From contig CAKRNX010000039.1 of the NCBI GenBank assembly GCA_934371475.1, positions 1 to 16,980 on the forward strand: a stretch of 16,980 nucleotides of DNA, given 5' to 3'. Origin of the DNA: an uncultured Lachnospiraceae bacterium. Lineage in GTDB: Bacteria; Bacillota; Clostridia; Lachnospirales; Lachnospiraceae. Below are positions 7,480 through 14,622 of the stretch, one piece after another. The position numbers and the translations under genes are program-made. The notes under the pieces were generated by a model. That model did not search any database, was not told where the DNA came from, and saw only the letters and a program-made list of their open reading frames with translations. Every line of letters begins with the position of its first letter. Within the stretch, counting starts at the first letter, position 1.

Positions 7480-8847
7480 TCAGCTTCTGTCCTCAAGCTT
7501 GTGATAAGCTTTGTGATGTCCCACATACTTATACGCAGGACGGATAATCTTTCCTTCATTCACCAGCTCCTCAATACGGTGCGCACACCATCCTGAAATT
7601 CGGGAAATAGCGAAAATCGGCGTGTACAGCTGTGTCGGAATGCCAAGCATAGAATATACAAATCCGCTGTAGAAGTCCACGTTGCAGCAGATCGGTTTGG
7701 AAAGACGTTTGTGAGATGTCAGCAGCTCAGAAGCTATTTTCTCTACTGACTCATACAAATGAAACTCTTCCTCAAGTCCCTTCTCCTCGGAGAGGCTCTC
7801 GGCATACTGCTTCAGCACCACCGCACGGGGATCGGACAGCGTGTAAACTGCATGTCCCATACCATAAATCAGACCACTGCCGTCAAACGCTTCTTTATCA
7901 ATAATCTTCTGAAGGTAAGTTCGGATCGCATCCTCATCTCCCCAGTTCGATACATGGTTCTTGATGTCAGCAAACATATTCTGGACTTTCAGATTGGCAC
8001 CGCCGTGTCGGGGTCCTTTCAGGGAACCAAGGGAAGCCGCCACCGCGGAATATGTATCCGTACCGGTAGAAGATACGACATGCGTTGTGAAAGTCGAGTT
8101 ATTACCACCACCGTGTTCTGCATGAAGTACCAGACAGATATCCAGAACTCTTGCCTCCAGCTCTGTATATGTTCCATCGTCACGCAGCATCCGCAGAATA
8201 TTCTCAGCTGTGGACAGCTCCGGACTCGGATAACGGATCACAAGGCTCTTGTCATTGTTGTAATGCTGATATGCATGATACCCGTACACGGAAATCAGCG
8301 GCATGGTTGCAATCAGTGTCAGCGATTGTCTCAGCACATTCGGAATGGAAATATCATCCGGGTTTTCATCGTAGGAATACAGCGTCAGCACACTCTTCTG
8401 AAGACCGTTCATGATATTGGCACTGGGCGCTTTCATGATAACGTCCCGCACAAACTTGCTGGGAAGTTCCCGGTACTGGGCCAGAAGATCAATAAATGCT
8501 CTCAGCTGTTTCTTATCGGGAAGCTCGCCGAACAGCAACAGATATGTGGCCTCCTCAAAATTAAATCGGCGGTTCTTGAATCCTTTGATCAGCTCTTTGA
8601 CATTGTATCCCTGGAAGTAAAGTTCACCGTCCATGGGGATCTTTCTGCCTTCCACCGTCTTAAACGCAACGACATCAGAAATCTCTGTCAGACCTGTCAG
8701 CACGCCTTTACCATCAGACTCTCGCAATCCGCGCTTTACATCGTATTCCTGATACAGGTTCAGATCCATCGCACCTGAAATCATACAATAGCGAACCAGA
8801 TCCTCCAGCCGTCCGTCTCTGTCTCTTTTATCCATTTCATTCAGCAT
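7480..8847 (-). CDS. Citrate synthase
   Basis: This 455-residue cytoplasmic enzyme condenses oxaloacetate and acetyl-CoA to citrate, in anaerobes mainly for 2-oxoglutarate and glutamate synthesis. The catalytic triad is intact: H281 in GPRHGGAN, H332 in GMGHAVY and D391 in NVDFYSG. Further family residues are H245 in HAEHGGGN, the citrate-binding arginine R341 in SDPR, and R416 in ISRISGW. The N-terminal extension before the core (about 45 residues) and the HAEHGGGNNS form of the first motif are typical of the clostridial branch rather than the shorter Bacillus CitZ type. A 2-methylcitrate synthase is possible but there are no prp genes nearby. The ATG at 8847 has GGGAGGAA eight bases upstream. 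The gene has its own strong promoter and its own terminator, so it is probably monocistronic. Confidence 0.95.
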   Translation of the reverse strand: MLNEMDKRDRDGRLEDLVRYCMISGAMDLNLYQEYDVKRGLRESDGKGVLTGLTEISDVVAFKTVEGRKIPMDGELYFQGYNVKELIKGFKNRRFNFEEATYLLLFGELPDKKQLRAFIDLLAQYRELPSKFVRDVIMKAPSANIMNGLQKSVLTLYSYDENPDDISIPNVLRQSLTLIATMPLISVYGYHAYQHYNNDKSLVIRYPSPELSTAENILRMLRDDGTYTELEARVLDICLVLHAEHGGGNNSTFTTHVVSSTGTDTYSAVAASLGSLKGPRHGGANLKVQNMFADIKNHVSNWGDEDAIRTYLQKIIDKEAFDGSGLIYGMGHAVYTLSDPRAVVLKQYAESLSEEKGLEEEFHLYESVEKIASELLTSHKRLSKPICCNVDFYSGFVYSMLGIPTQLYTPIFAISRISGWCAHRIEELVNEGKIIRPAYKYVGHHKAYHKLEDRS

Positions 8848-8878
8848 ACTGCCGTTCCTCCCAGCTTAATTTGTCGTT

Positions 8879-8907
8879 ACTATATCGCATCTTTTTCTTT
8901 TTGTCAA
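8879..8907 (-). promoter_or_regulatory. Promoter of citrate synthase
   Basis: The minus strand carries a perfect TTGACA (8907-8902), a spacer of exactly 17 bases and TATAGT (8884-8879, five of six). Transcription would start about 25 bases before the ATG, giving a short leader with GGGAGGAA as ribosome binding site. This is the best sigma-70-type promoter in the window. The -35 box lies just beyond the stop codon of the upstream YbaK gene. Confidence 0.85.
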
Positions 8908-8918
8908 TTTGAGAACTC

Positions 8919-9410
8919 TTATTCCACATACATCAGCAGATCCGCAAACTCAGCACCCGATGCTTTTTTCAGATCCCCGGGCTTAAGCTCAATCTGTACA
9001 CCGATTTTTCCTCCGCTGACCACTATAGTCTCCAGTCTCTGCGCGCTCTCATCAATCCGCGTCACATACTGTTTTTTCATGCCGACTGCGGTACAGCCCC
9101 CGCGGATGTAACCTGTCACGGCATTGATATCCTTGACATGGATCATGGCAACCGACTTCTCACCAACTGATTTGGCAGCTTTCTTCAGATCCAGCTCCCG
9201 GTTGATTGGGATCACAAACACAAAATAATTTTTGCTGTTTCCCACAGTCACCAGAGTCTTGTACATTTTATCGTAGGCAATCCCAAGCTGATCTGCTGTC
9301 TGCATGGCATCCTCAAATTCCTCGCACTCATATGTCATGGTTTTAAATTCAATCTTATGCTTTTCCAGAATGCGCATGGCATTCGTCTTTACTTCTTTGT
9401 TCTTTGCCAT
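8919..9410 (-). CDS. ybaK: YbaK/EbsC-type Cys-tRNA(Pro) deacylase
   Basis: This 163-residue protein belongs to the YbaK/ProX editing family, which hydrolyses cysteine (and in some members other amino acids) mischarged onto tRNA-Pro after release from prolyl-tRNA synthetase. The conserved lysine is K51 in the YKTLV motif, corresponding to the essential lysine of Haemophilus YbaK, and GYIRGGCTAVG at 100-110 is the second family motif, lining the binding site. The length is normal for free-standing YbaK. The ATG at 9410 has AAGGA eight bases upstream. It stands 82 bp after the ArsR-type gene; a weak promoter there cannot be excluded, nor can cotranscription. Confidence 0.9.
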   Translation of the reverse strand: MAKNKEVKTNAMRILEKHKIEFKTMTYECEEFEDAMQTADQLGIAYDKMYKTLVTVGNSKNYFVFVIPINRELDLKKAAKSVGEKSVAMIHVKDINAVTGYIRGGCTAVGMKKQYVTRIDESAQRLETIVVSGGKIGVQIELKPGDLKKASGAEFADLLMYVE

Positions 9411-9492
9411 TTCTATTTCCTTCTATTCTCGCTGTTTTTCATTACAGTCCCCGGATATTTCTCTGTCGAATGAACTGCAACATTTCATCTGC

Positions 9493-10110
9493 CTATTTTT
9501 TATTTTTCTTTTTGTCTTTCTTTCCGGACTTTTTATCTTTCTTGTCTTTTTTCTTCTTTCCGTTCTTTTTCATCACTGCATACAGGCTTTCTGTCTCCTC
9601 TGCGTGAACTTCCTGCACCTCTGTATTTTTTTCCGGCTCAGGCTTTTCAGCTGAAACAGACTCTGCCGTTCCCCACACGTCCGTTGCCGTCACCGCTTTA
9701 TTCGCAACGGGCTCCGCTGCCTTGGCGCTGTTCTTGCGGTCTGCCGTCTTAACCTGGCTCTTTTCAGGAGCCTTCGCCGCTGTTCTGACTTCTCCGCCAG
9801 TCTCCGGAATATCTCCCTGCCCAAGATATGCACCCAGGAAGCGATATGCCTCCTCTACCTTCTGTTCCGACACAGAATAATAAGTACATTTGCCTGCCTT
9901 TCTGGCAACTACAAGCTCCGCCTCGCACAAACTCTTCATATGATGGGAGAGGGTGGACTGCACCACATCCACTGCACTCAGCAGCTCTCCCGCATTCATC
10001 TCACGTTCTCTTAACATTTCCAGAATATGCAGCCGATGGGAATCTCCCAGTGCCCGGAATACCTGGGCATATCCTGTCTGTCTGTCTGTCTGTTTTGTTT
10101 TTCCTGCCAT
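9493..10110 (-). CDS. ArsR-fold transcriptional regulator with lysine-rich tail
   Basis: Residues 14-98 form a winged-helix domain of the ArsR/SmtB type: ALGDSHRLHIL opens the fold, STLSHHMKSL at 52-61 is the recognition helix, and GKCTYYSV is the wing. The typical ELCVCD metal site in helix 3 is absent (the segment reads MNAGELL), so classical arsenite or cadmium sensing is unlikely; the only cysteines are C62 and C75. Residues 100-180 are a low-complexity Ala/Glu/Lys/Thr linker and 181-205 hold 17 lysines in 25 residues, far longer than the usual 90-120-residue family member. The tail may bind nucleic acid or ribosomes non-specifically; this is inference. The ATG at 10110 is preceded by GGAGGAAAGGAG. 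A five-unit ACAG repeat lies at codons 6-12. Its target genes are unknown. Confidence 0.88.
   Translation of the reverse strand: MAGKTKQTDRQTGYAQVFRALGDSHRLHILEMLREREMNAGELLSAVDVVQSTLSHHMKSLCEAELVVARKAGKCTYYSVSEQKVEEAYRFLGAYLGQGDIPETGGEVRTAAKAPEKSQVKTADRKNSAKAAEPVANKAVTATDVWGTAESVSAEKPEPEKNTEVQEVHAEETESLYAVMKKNGKKKKDKKDKKSGKKDKKKNKK
10074..10093 (-). repeat. Tetranucleotide repeat (ACAG)5 inside a regulator gene
   Basis: Five perfect four-base units (CTGT on the plus strand) lie within codons 5-12 of the ArsR-fold gene. Gain or loss of one unit would shift the reading frame upstream of the DNA-binding domain. Five units is near the low end for efficient slippage. Confidence 0.9.
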
Positions 10111-10155
10111 ACTACTGTATACTCCTTTCCTCCAGCCGTATCTTTCCGGCTTCTG

Positions 10156-10812
10156 TCAATGGGTCAAAAGAAATGTTTCCATCTGCGGCACTGTATGTAC
10201 AATGTAAGCCGCACCTGCCGTTTCCAGCTCTCCGGGAGCCGCAAAGCCAACATAAATGCCAAGGCAGTCAATTCCGCATTTTTTTGCGCCCTCCACATCA
10301 TGACGGCGATCGCCGATCATCAAAATCTGCGGTCGGTCATCCGCTCCGAGTCCGAGCCGGTGCATTGTCTCCTCAATCACTTCTGACTTGGCGCTGCGTT
10401 TCTCATCCATTCTCGCGCCCGTCACTTCGTCAAAATACTGACGGATCCCAAATTTTTCCAGAATCCTTACCACAAACTCTTCCGGCTTGGAAGATGCGAT
10501 CGCCAGGATCTTTCCCTGGCTTTTCAGCCTCTCCAGCATCTCCGGTACGCCCTCCAGAAGCTCATTTTCGAAAATGCCTTTATCGCGGAAGCGCTCCCTG
10601 TATTTTACCACAGCCTGCTTCGCTTCATCTACCGTCATTTTATAATATTCCATAAACGAATCCACCAGAGGCGGACCGATGAAGGGGATCAGCCGATCGG
10701 TATCCGGCTCCTCAATCCCCATACAGTGCAGCGCGTACTGCACACATTTTGTAATGCCTTCCTTTGGATTGGTCAATGTCCCATCCAGATCAAAAAAAAG
10801 ATATCTGTACAT
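10156..10812 (-). CDS. HAD-superfamily phosphatase (phosphoglycolate phosphatase/PgmB-like)
   Basis: This 218-residue cytoplasmic hydrolase has the full HAD core: motif I FDLDGTL with nucleophile D8 and acid/base D10, motif II serine S107 in IASSKP, motif III lysine in the EKRSAK segment (K138 or K142), and motif IV MIGDRRHDVEGA with D168 and D172 for magnesium. The helical cap lies between residues 15 and 85 (type C1), as in phosphoglycolate phosphatase, beta-phosphoglucomutase and 5'-nucleotidases of the Gph family. The substrate cannot be fixed from sequence. The ATG at 10812 begins a canonical MYRYLFFDLDGTL start; AGAGGA lies about 12 bases upstream, a rather long spacing. An in-frame ATG 12 codons earlier (10848) falls within a tandem repeat and has no site. 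Confidence 0.9.
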   Translation of the reverse strand: MYRYLFFDLDGTLTNPKEGITKCVQYALHCMGIEEPDTDRLIPFIGPPLVDSFMEYYKMTVDEAKQAVVKYRERFRDKGIFENELLEGVPEMLERLKSQGKILAIASSKPEEFVVRILEKFGIRQYFDEVTGARMDEKRSAKSEVIEETMHRLGLGADDRPQILMIGDRRHDVEGAKKCGIDCLGIYVGFAAPGELETAGAAYIVHTVPQMETFLLTH

Positions 10813-10824
10813 ATTATTTTTTTT

Positions 10825-10923
10825 CCTCTTATATCTGCCGAATGGCATTATGGTATACCCGCAGGGTGATCCTCTTATATCTGCCGAATGGCATCATGGT
10901 ATACCCGCAGGGTGATCCTCTTA
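10825..10923 (-). repeat. 46-bp tandem repeat between L,D-transpeptidase and HAD genes
   Basis: Two adjacent 46-bp units (10825-10870 and 10871-10916) differ at a single base, and a third start of seven bases (10917-10923) overlaps the TAA stop of the L,D-transpeptidase gene. Each unit holds the palindrome GGTATACC, the inverted repeat CCCGCAGGG and a TGCC/GGCA stem. The repeat fills the whole gap before the HAD gene and supplies its AGAGGA ribosome binding site. No T-run terminator is visible. It is a recent duplication; a binding-site role is conjecture. Confidence 0.92.
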
Positions 10924-12735
10924 TTCGTAAACGATTACCGGTGTTCCGATCGACACTGTATTATAAATGGTCTGCGCTGCGTCATAGGGCGTATTCACGC
11001 AGCCGTGGGATCCGTTTGTCAGATAAATACTGCCACCGAAGTAAGCCCTGTTCTGCATATCATGGATCCCCACATCACCGTTAAACGGCATCCAGTAATC
11101 CACCGGAGACGCATATCCTTCTCCCCGGAGTACATAATCCTGCATCTTGGCGTCAATCGCCCAGACGCCGCCGGCAGGCGTCTCATTTCCTTTGTTTGGA
11201 TTGCCGGTTACTACCGGTGTATCCACAATCAGTTCGCCGTCCTTATAACACCACATTTCCTGCATAGAAATGCAGACCTCCACATATGTGTCACCAATAT
11301 CGTTCTCATCCCGGCACATGGCTGTGTAGACATATTCCGGAGTAATCGTCTCTGTCTTGCCTGCCTTCACATCATCCGACAGGATCTGCGCCGTGGCATC
11401 CTGGTCGATAGCCCATCCGTAATCTCCTCCGGACAGGGAAACCGTCGTACCCATACTCGTGTAAAATGTGCGGCTGCCGCCAAAGGTATCATACTTGGAT
11501 GCCAGCTGCGCCACATACGCCCAGATCTGATTGTCATCGATGTAATAACTGCCGTCATCATCCTTGACGATCCAGCCTTTGATCACCGAAGCATCCACCA
11601 CTTCCTGTCTGTCAGAAAAATCATACGTGATACGCGCTGTCACAAGACCATTCAGCTCATTTACCTCATCGTTAAGTTCCTTATCATCCTGATAAACCAA
11701 AGGATCAATGTAGCAGCCCGCATCTTCCAGGGAAATGCTCACTTCCCCTCTGTCCAGCGCCTCCATGATGGCTTCTTTTGTCTTTGTATAGTCAAGCGTT
11801 GTACCCATCACTTCCGGAACCACCTCATACCCGGTTTCTGTATCTCCCCGATGGGCATCCTGGGGCGCCACGATATTTCCCGGCAGGAAGCAGTTCATGT
11901 TTTTCAGTACGGTATCTATATTGTCCCGGTCATATGCCGTGTGAATCGCCAGTGTCCCGGATCCGCGAAGCAGCAGCATAGCCGGCCAGATATAGCATCT
12001 CTGCTTCTTCAGCTGCTTCTCAATCCCGTTCTCATCCTGATAGACAAGCCCGATCTGCGATGCCGTAATCACATCTTTCTGTCCTCCGCGTTCCTCCACG
12101 GTCAGCGTATATTCTCCGATTTTCTCTTCCACCTCCTGTTTTACCTGTCCAACAGTCAGCCGACTGCAGTCAATCCCGTAGATCTGCGATCCGGAATAAA
12201 AGTGTCCGCCAAAATACACGGCAACTACCACATAGGCTCCCACGATGACAGCCGCCAGAGCCATCAACGACAGTCTCACCGGATCCAGTCCACGCCCACT
12301 CTTATATGAATGTTTTCCGGCAGGATTTTTTCCCTGTCCTGCCGCTGTTTTATAGCGTCTTCTGCCTCCTGCGCTGTCTTTCTCCAAGCCTGCGGCCGTC
12401 TCTGCAAAATTTCTGTCACGCTCTGTTCTCTCTTGATCATGACTCCCTCTGCTTTCCTCATACTGCCCAGGATTTCCTGCCCGTTCCGCATATCGGCTTT
12501 CTACCGCCCCACGGTATCTGTAACCATACGTTCTCTTCTGATAACGGCTTTCGCGCCTGCTTTCCTGTGCTCTCTTCTGTCCTCTTCCGGTATTCCCGCT
12601 CCGGGCTTCATCCGCTGCCCGCTTGTTTGCGTACCGGCTCCCGCTGTGGACAGAACGCTCGCTCTCCGCCAGGCTTCTGTTCCATCCCCGCTGCTCCCAG
12701 AGATTTTTTTCTTCATTCCCCTTTTCGTTTCCCAT
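10921..12735 (-). CDS. Membrane-anchored L,D-transpeptidase (YkuD), long form
   Basis: This 604-residue protein should cross-link peptidoglycan stems (3-3 links) outside the membrane. Residues 1-150 are an Arg/Glu/Gly/Ser-rich, probably disordered cytoplasmic tail; one transmembrane helix lies at 155-175. The extracellular part to about 480 resembles the putative peptidoglycan-binding repeats commonly paired with YkuD in Clostridia. The YkuD domain covers about 483-604, with H558 in GIHDM and the catalytic SHGCVN motif (H577, C579). The ATG at 12735 has AAGGAG six bases upstream. It is a paralogue of the next gene upstream: both end in YWMPF, FGG-IYLTNGSHGCVN and a closing Tyr-acidic/basic residue. 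The long charged tail is the clear difference between the two. It ends in the 46-bp tandem repeat. Confidence 0.92.
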   Translation of the reverse strand: MGNEKGNEEKNLWEQRGWNRSLAESERSVHSGSRYANKRAADEARSGNTGRGQKRAQESRRESRYQKRTYGYRYRGAVESRYAERAGNPGQYEESRGSHDQERTERDRNFAETAAGLEKDSAGGRRRYKTAAGQGKNPAGKHSYKSGRGLDPVRLSLMALAAVIVGAYVVVAVYFGGHFYSGSQIYGIDCSRLTVGQVKQEVEEKIGEYTLTVEERGGQKDVITASQIGLVYQDENGIEKQLKKQRCYIWPAMLLLRGSGTLAIHTAYDRDNIDTVLKNMNCFLPGNIVAPQDAHRGDTETGYEVVPEVMGTTLDYTKTKEAIMEALDRGEVSISLEDAGCYIDPLVYQDDKELNDEVNELNGLVTARITYDFSDRQEVVDASVIKGWIVKDDDGSYYIDDNQIWAYVAQLASKYDTFGGSRTFYTSMGTTVSLSGGDYGWAIDQDATAQILSDDVKAGKTETITPEYVYTAMCRDENDIGDTYVEVCISMQEMWCYKDGELIVDTPVVTGNPNKGNETPAGGVWAIDAKMQDYVLRGEGYASPVDYWMPFNGDVGIHDMQNRAYFGGSIYLTNGSHGCVNTPYDAAQTIYNTVSIGTPVIVYE

Positions 12736-12761
12736 TCCAAGCTCCTTCTTGATTCAAGATT

Positions 12762-12804
12762 CAAGAATGCCCCGGCCTTCCTGCAATGAAGCGTAATCTT
12801 ACGC
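12762..12804 (-). promoter_or_regulatory. Two-hairpin leader element, copy B
   Basis: The first stem pairs 12762-12771 with 12774-12783 (ten positions, one mismatch, one pair that is G-U only in minus-strand RNA). The second pairs GCGTAA (12791-12796) with TTACGC (12799-12804). The first stem matches copy A in sequence (CAAGAATGC arm); the second keeps the shape but not the sequence. The element ends about 26 bases before the start of the long L,D-transpeptidase. A TATAAC about 40 bases further upstream may be its -10 box, but no good -35 is visible. Confidence 0.5.
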
Positions 12805-12885
12805 CTTCACTCCCCTGCAACTATGCCGAAGGTTATATTCCCCTGTCTGATTCTATCCGATTTTATCCCTCTTTATTCCTGCATG

Positions 12886-12990
12886 CTGCGCAGTCTGTAC
12901 TCCGTTTCAGCTGACACAAAACCATGCTCCACCAGGCAATGTGCGCCCTGCCGGAGACTTTTATTTCACAGGACGCAATTTCCTGTGAAA
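12886..12990 (-). repeat. Intergenic hairpin repeat, copy B
   Basis: This matches 7324-7435 in order and sequence: CTGCGCAGTCT, a CTCCGTTTC arm, the CAATGTGCGCC region and a TTTCACAGGA/TCCTGTGAAA stem (12964-12973 with 12981-12990, seven-base loop). The compound stem 12942-12956 with 12900-12918 is kept, including one two-sided change and two changes that give G-U pairs in minus-strand RNA. The inner eight-bp stem of copy A is degraded here. It lies after the terminator of the short L,D-transpeptidase gene, the same place copy A takes after citrate synthase. Confidence 0.65.
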
Positions 12991-13046
12991 GATACAAAAC
13001 ACAGGTATGGAGCGCAAGCGGTCTCCCTCTCTGCTTCATACCTGTG
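12991..13046 (-). terminator. Intrinsic terminator of the short L,D-transpeptidase
   Basis: On the minus strand CACAGGTATG (13046-13037) pairs perfectly over ten bases with CATACCTGTG (13009-13000) and is followed by TTTTGTATC. The 27-base loop holds a further AAGC/GCTT pairing. A smaller perfect stem CAGGCA/TGCCTG (13056-13061 with 13066-13071) lies directly after the stop codon. Confidence 0.7.
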
Positions 13047-13071
13047 CCTGATATACAGGCATCTTTGCCTG

Positions 13072-14514
13072 CTACTTATACAGAATAATTGCCACTCCGG
13101 CATCAATATTATCATAAATCTTCTGTGCTGTCTCCAGCGGAAGATTTACACAGCCGTGAGATCCGTTTGTCAGATAAATATTTCCTCCAAATGAACTTCT
13201 CCAGGTAGCATCATGCAATCCCTGTCCGTCAAAGAACGGCATCCAGTACGACACGTTCACATTCCATCCATTCTCCGCATTCTGCCCCGTCAGTACGCCA
13301 GGACTTTGTTTATAGGCCAGCGGGAAAGCTCCTGTCTGTGTCTCTGTCTTCTTAGCCACATCCCCGGTTACAATATCACTCTCCACAACGAGACTGCCTT
13401 TGACATAAAACCACAGATGCTGCGCTGTCAGATTAATTTCTACATATGTACCGGCCAGATCGTCCACTCCCTCTCTGGCATATCCGCTGTAGGAATAGAC
13501 CGGCTCACGCTCCACTTCAGTATTGGCTGCGATATCTGACATCAGCTGCTGATACTCACCCTCCTCGTCTACCAGATATCCGTATTCATTCTCCGTACCA
13601 GGGATCGTCACATCCGTATTCGTTGATGTGTGGAATGTCCTGTCATAATAAATGGTATTATATTTGGCAGCCATCTGATTGATATATGTACGAATTGCCG
13701 CCTCGTCCAGCACGCCGGTGCCATCCTCGATACTGAGCCATCCCTGAATCGTATTCCAGTCTACTGTCTCTGTCTGGCTTCCGAATGTATAGGTTATTTT
13801 TGCCTTGTCATACTGATTGTAAATATTACACAGGTTGTTCAGCTCGGCATCATCCTGCGTTACCTGCGGTTTTTTGTAAATACTGTCAGGCACCGCAATC
13901 GTCAGATCCGGCTGTGGATCTCTGTTCGTCACCAGTACATCTACGGCATCTTTGACGATCTTCTGAAGATCCGCATCCTCAAGCTCCGTACCGTTTATCT
14001 CCGGCTGAATATAGTAATTGCTGGCCGCTTCGTCAAACTTCAGCTCGGCGTCTGCGCTGACAATTCGGGCATTTTTCAGTGCTGCGCTGTTCACCGCAGC
14101 CTTAAACACCGTTTCATCATAAATAAAAGACACCGTAACGCGGAAAGCATTTCCGTTCATAAGGCTCTCCAGCAGTACAGGAATACTGCTCTTCTGCTCT
14201 CCCAGCACATCCTCCAGGCTCTTTCGAAGCGCCGCCTCGTCAATCCGGTATCCCAGCTCAGCCAGCGTGGCGCTCATAGCATCCTCTCCATCTTCCTGTA
14301 TATGGATCACCGGCGCGCTGTAGGCATCCATCAGGATCTGCACCATCTCCTCCGGTTCCCTCTCACTCGCGTCAAATCCGTTAATTGTTGTACTCTCAAA
14401 ATAATTTGTTCTGTCCCACTGCTGCTTTAAGTAAACGCCGGATGCAATCCCGACTCCCGTCAGCAAAATCAGACAGATGATGATAATCCCTTTTAATACC
14501 CTTACTTTTTTCAC
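13072..14514 (-). CDS. Membrane-anchored L,D-transpeptidase (YkuD), short form
   Basis: This 480-residue protein has a short basic N-terminus, one transmembrane helix at about 9-28 (signal anchor), an extracellular region with putative peptidoglycan-binding repeats, and a C-terminal YkuD domain from about 354. The catalytic set is intact: H434 in GLHDA and the SHGCVN motif with H453 and C455. It should form 3-3 peptidoglycan cross-links or attach proteins to the wall. The start codon is GTG at 14514 with GGGGAG eight bases upstream; the codon is clear because the hydrophobic anchor follows directly. Its neighbour downstream is a longer paralogue. A leader of up to about 270 bases with several stem-loops precedes it, and an intrinsic terminator follows, so the paralogues are probably transcribed separately. 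Confidence 0.93.
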   Translation of the reverse strand: MKKVRVLKGIIIICLILLTGVGIASGVYLKQQWDRTNYFESTTINGFDASEREPEEMVQILMDAYSAPVIHIQEDGEDAMSATLAELGYRIDEAALRKSLEDVLGEQKSSIPVLLESLMNGNAFRVTVSFIYDETVFKAAVNSAALKNARIVSADAELKFDEAASNYYIQPEINGTELEDADLQKIVKDAVDVLVTNRDPQPDLTIAVPDSIYKKPQVTQDDAELNNLCNIYNQYDKAKITYTFGSQTETVDWNTIQGWLSIEDGTGVLDEAAIRTYINQMAAKYNTIYYDRTFHTSTNTDVTIPGTENEYGYLVDEEGEYQQLMSDIAANTEVEREPVYSYSGYAREGVDDLAGTYVEINLTAQHLWFYVKGSLVVESDIVTGDVAKKTETQTGAFPLAYKQSPGVLTGQNAENGWNVNVSYWMPFFDGQGLHDATWRSSFGGNIYLTNGSHGCVNLPLETAQKIYDNIDAGVAIILYK

Positions 14515-14539
14515 TTATCTTCTCCCCATGATAACAGAA

Positions 14540-14580
14540 TAGCTCACCGCATCTACACACTGCCGCAGAGACGTGAGCTA
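14540..14580 (-). promoter_or_regulatory. Stem-loop just before the short L,D-transpeptidase start
   Basis: TAGCTCAC (14540-14547) pairs perfectly with GTGAGCTA (14573-14580) across a 25-base loop, ending about 25 bases before the GTG start. No T-run follows. It may be an operator or a leader structure that affects translation; its function is unknown. Confidence 0.4.
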
Positions 14581-14622
14581 CTCTTTCTAAGATACTCTCC
14601 TGTATTTACTATCAGTTCTCCT

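Noticed and set aside
7266..7559. Open reading frame of 97 codons on the minus strand between citrate synthase and the ABC genes
   Set aside because: It overlaps the end of citrate synthase, the terminator and the hairpin repeat, has no ribosome binding site, and its sequence is explained by the repeat.
7759..8778. 339-codon plus-strand open frame opposite citrate synthase
   Set aside because: The minus-strand frame has the complete citrate synthase active site; the plus-strand frame is a shadow with His/Arg/Ile-rich translation.
10154..10159. Perfect TTGACA on the minus strand before the ArsR-fold gene
   Set aside because: No -10-like hexamer lies 15-19 bases downstream; the sequence there is GCTGGA. 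It overlaps the stop codon of the HAD gene.
10888..12309. 473-codon plus-strand open frame opposite the long L,D-transpeptidase
   Set aside because: The minus-strand frame has an intact YkuD catalytic motif and a good ribosome binding site; the plus-strand translation has no family features and is a shadow.
14540..14580. Stem-loop before the short L,D-transpeptidase considered as a riboswitch or terminator
   Set aside because: There is no T-run and no recognisable ligand-binding consensus; it is kept only as an unexplained stem-loop.
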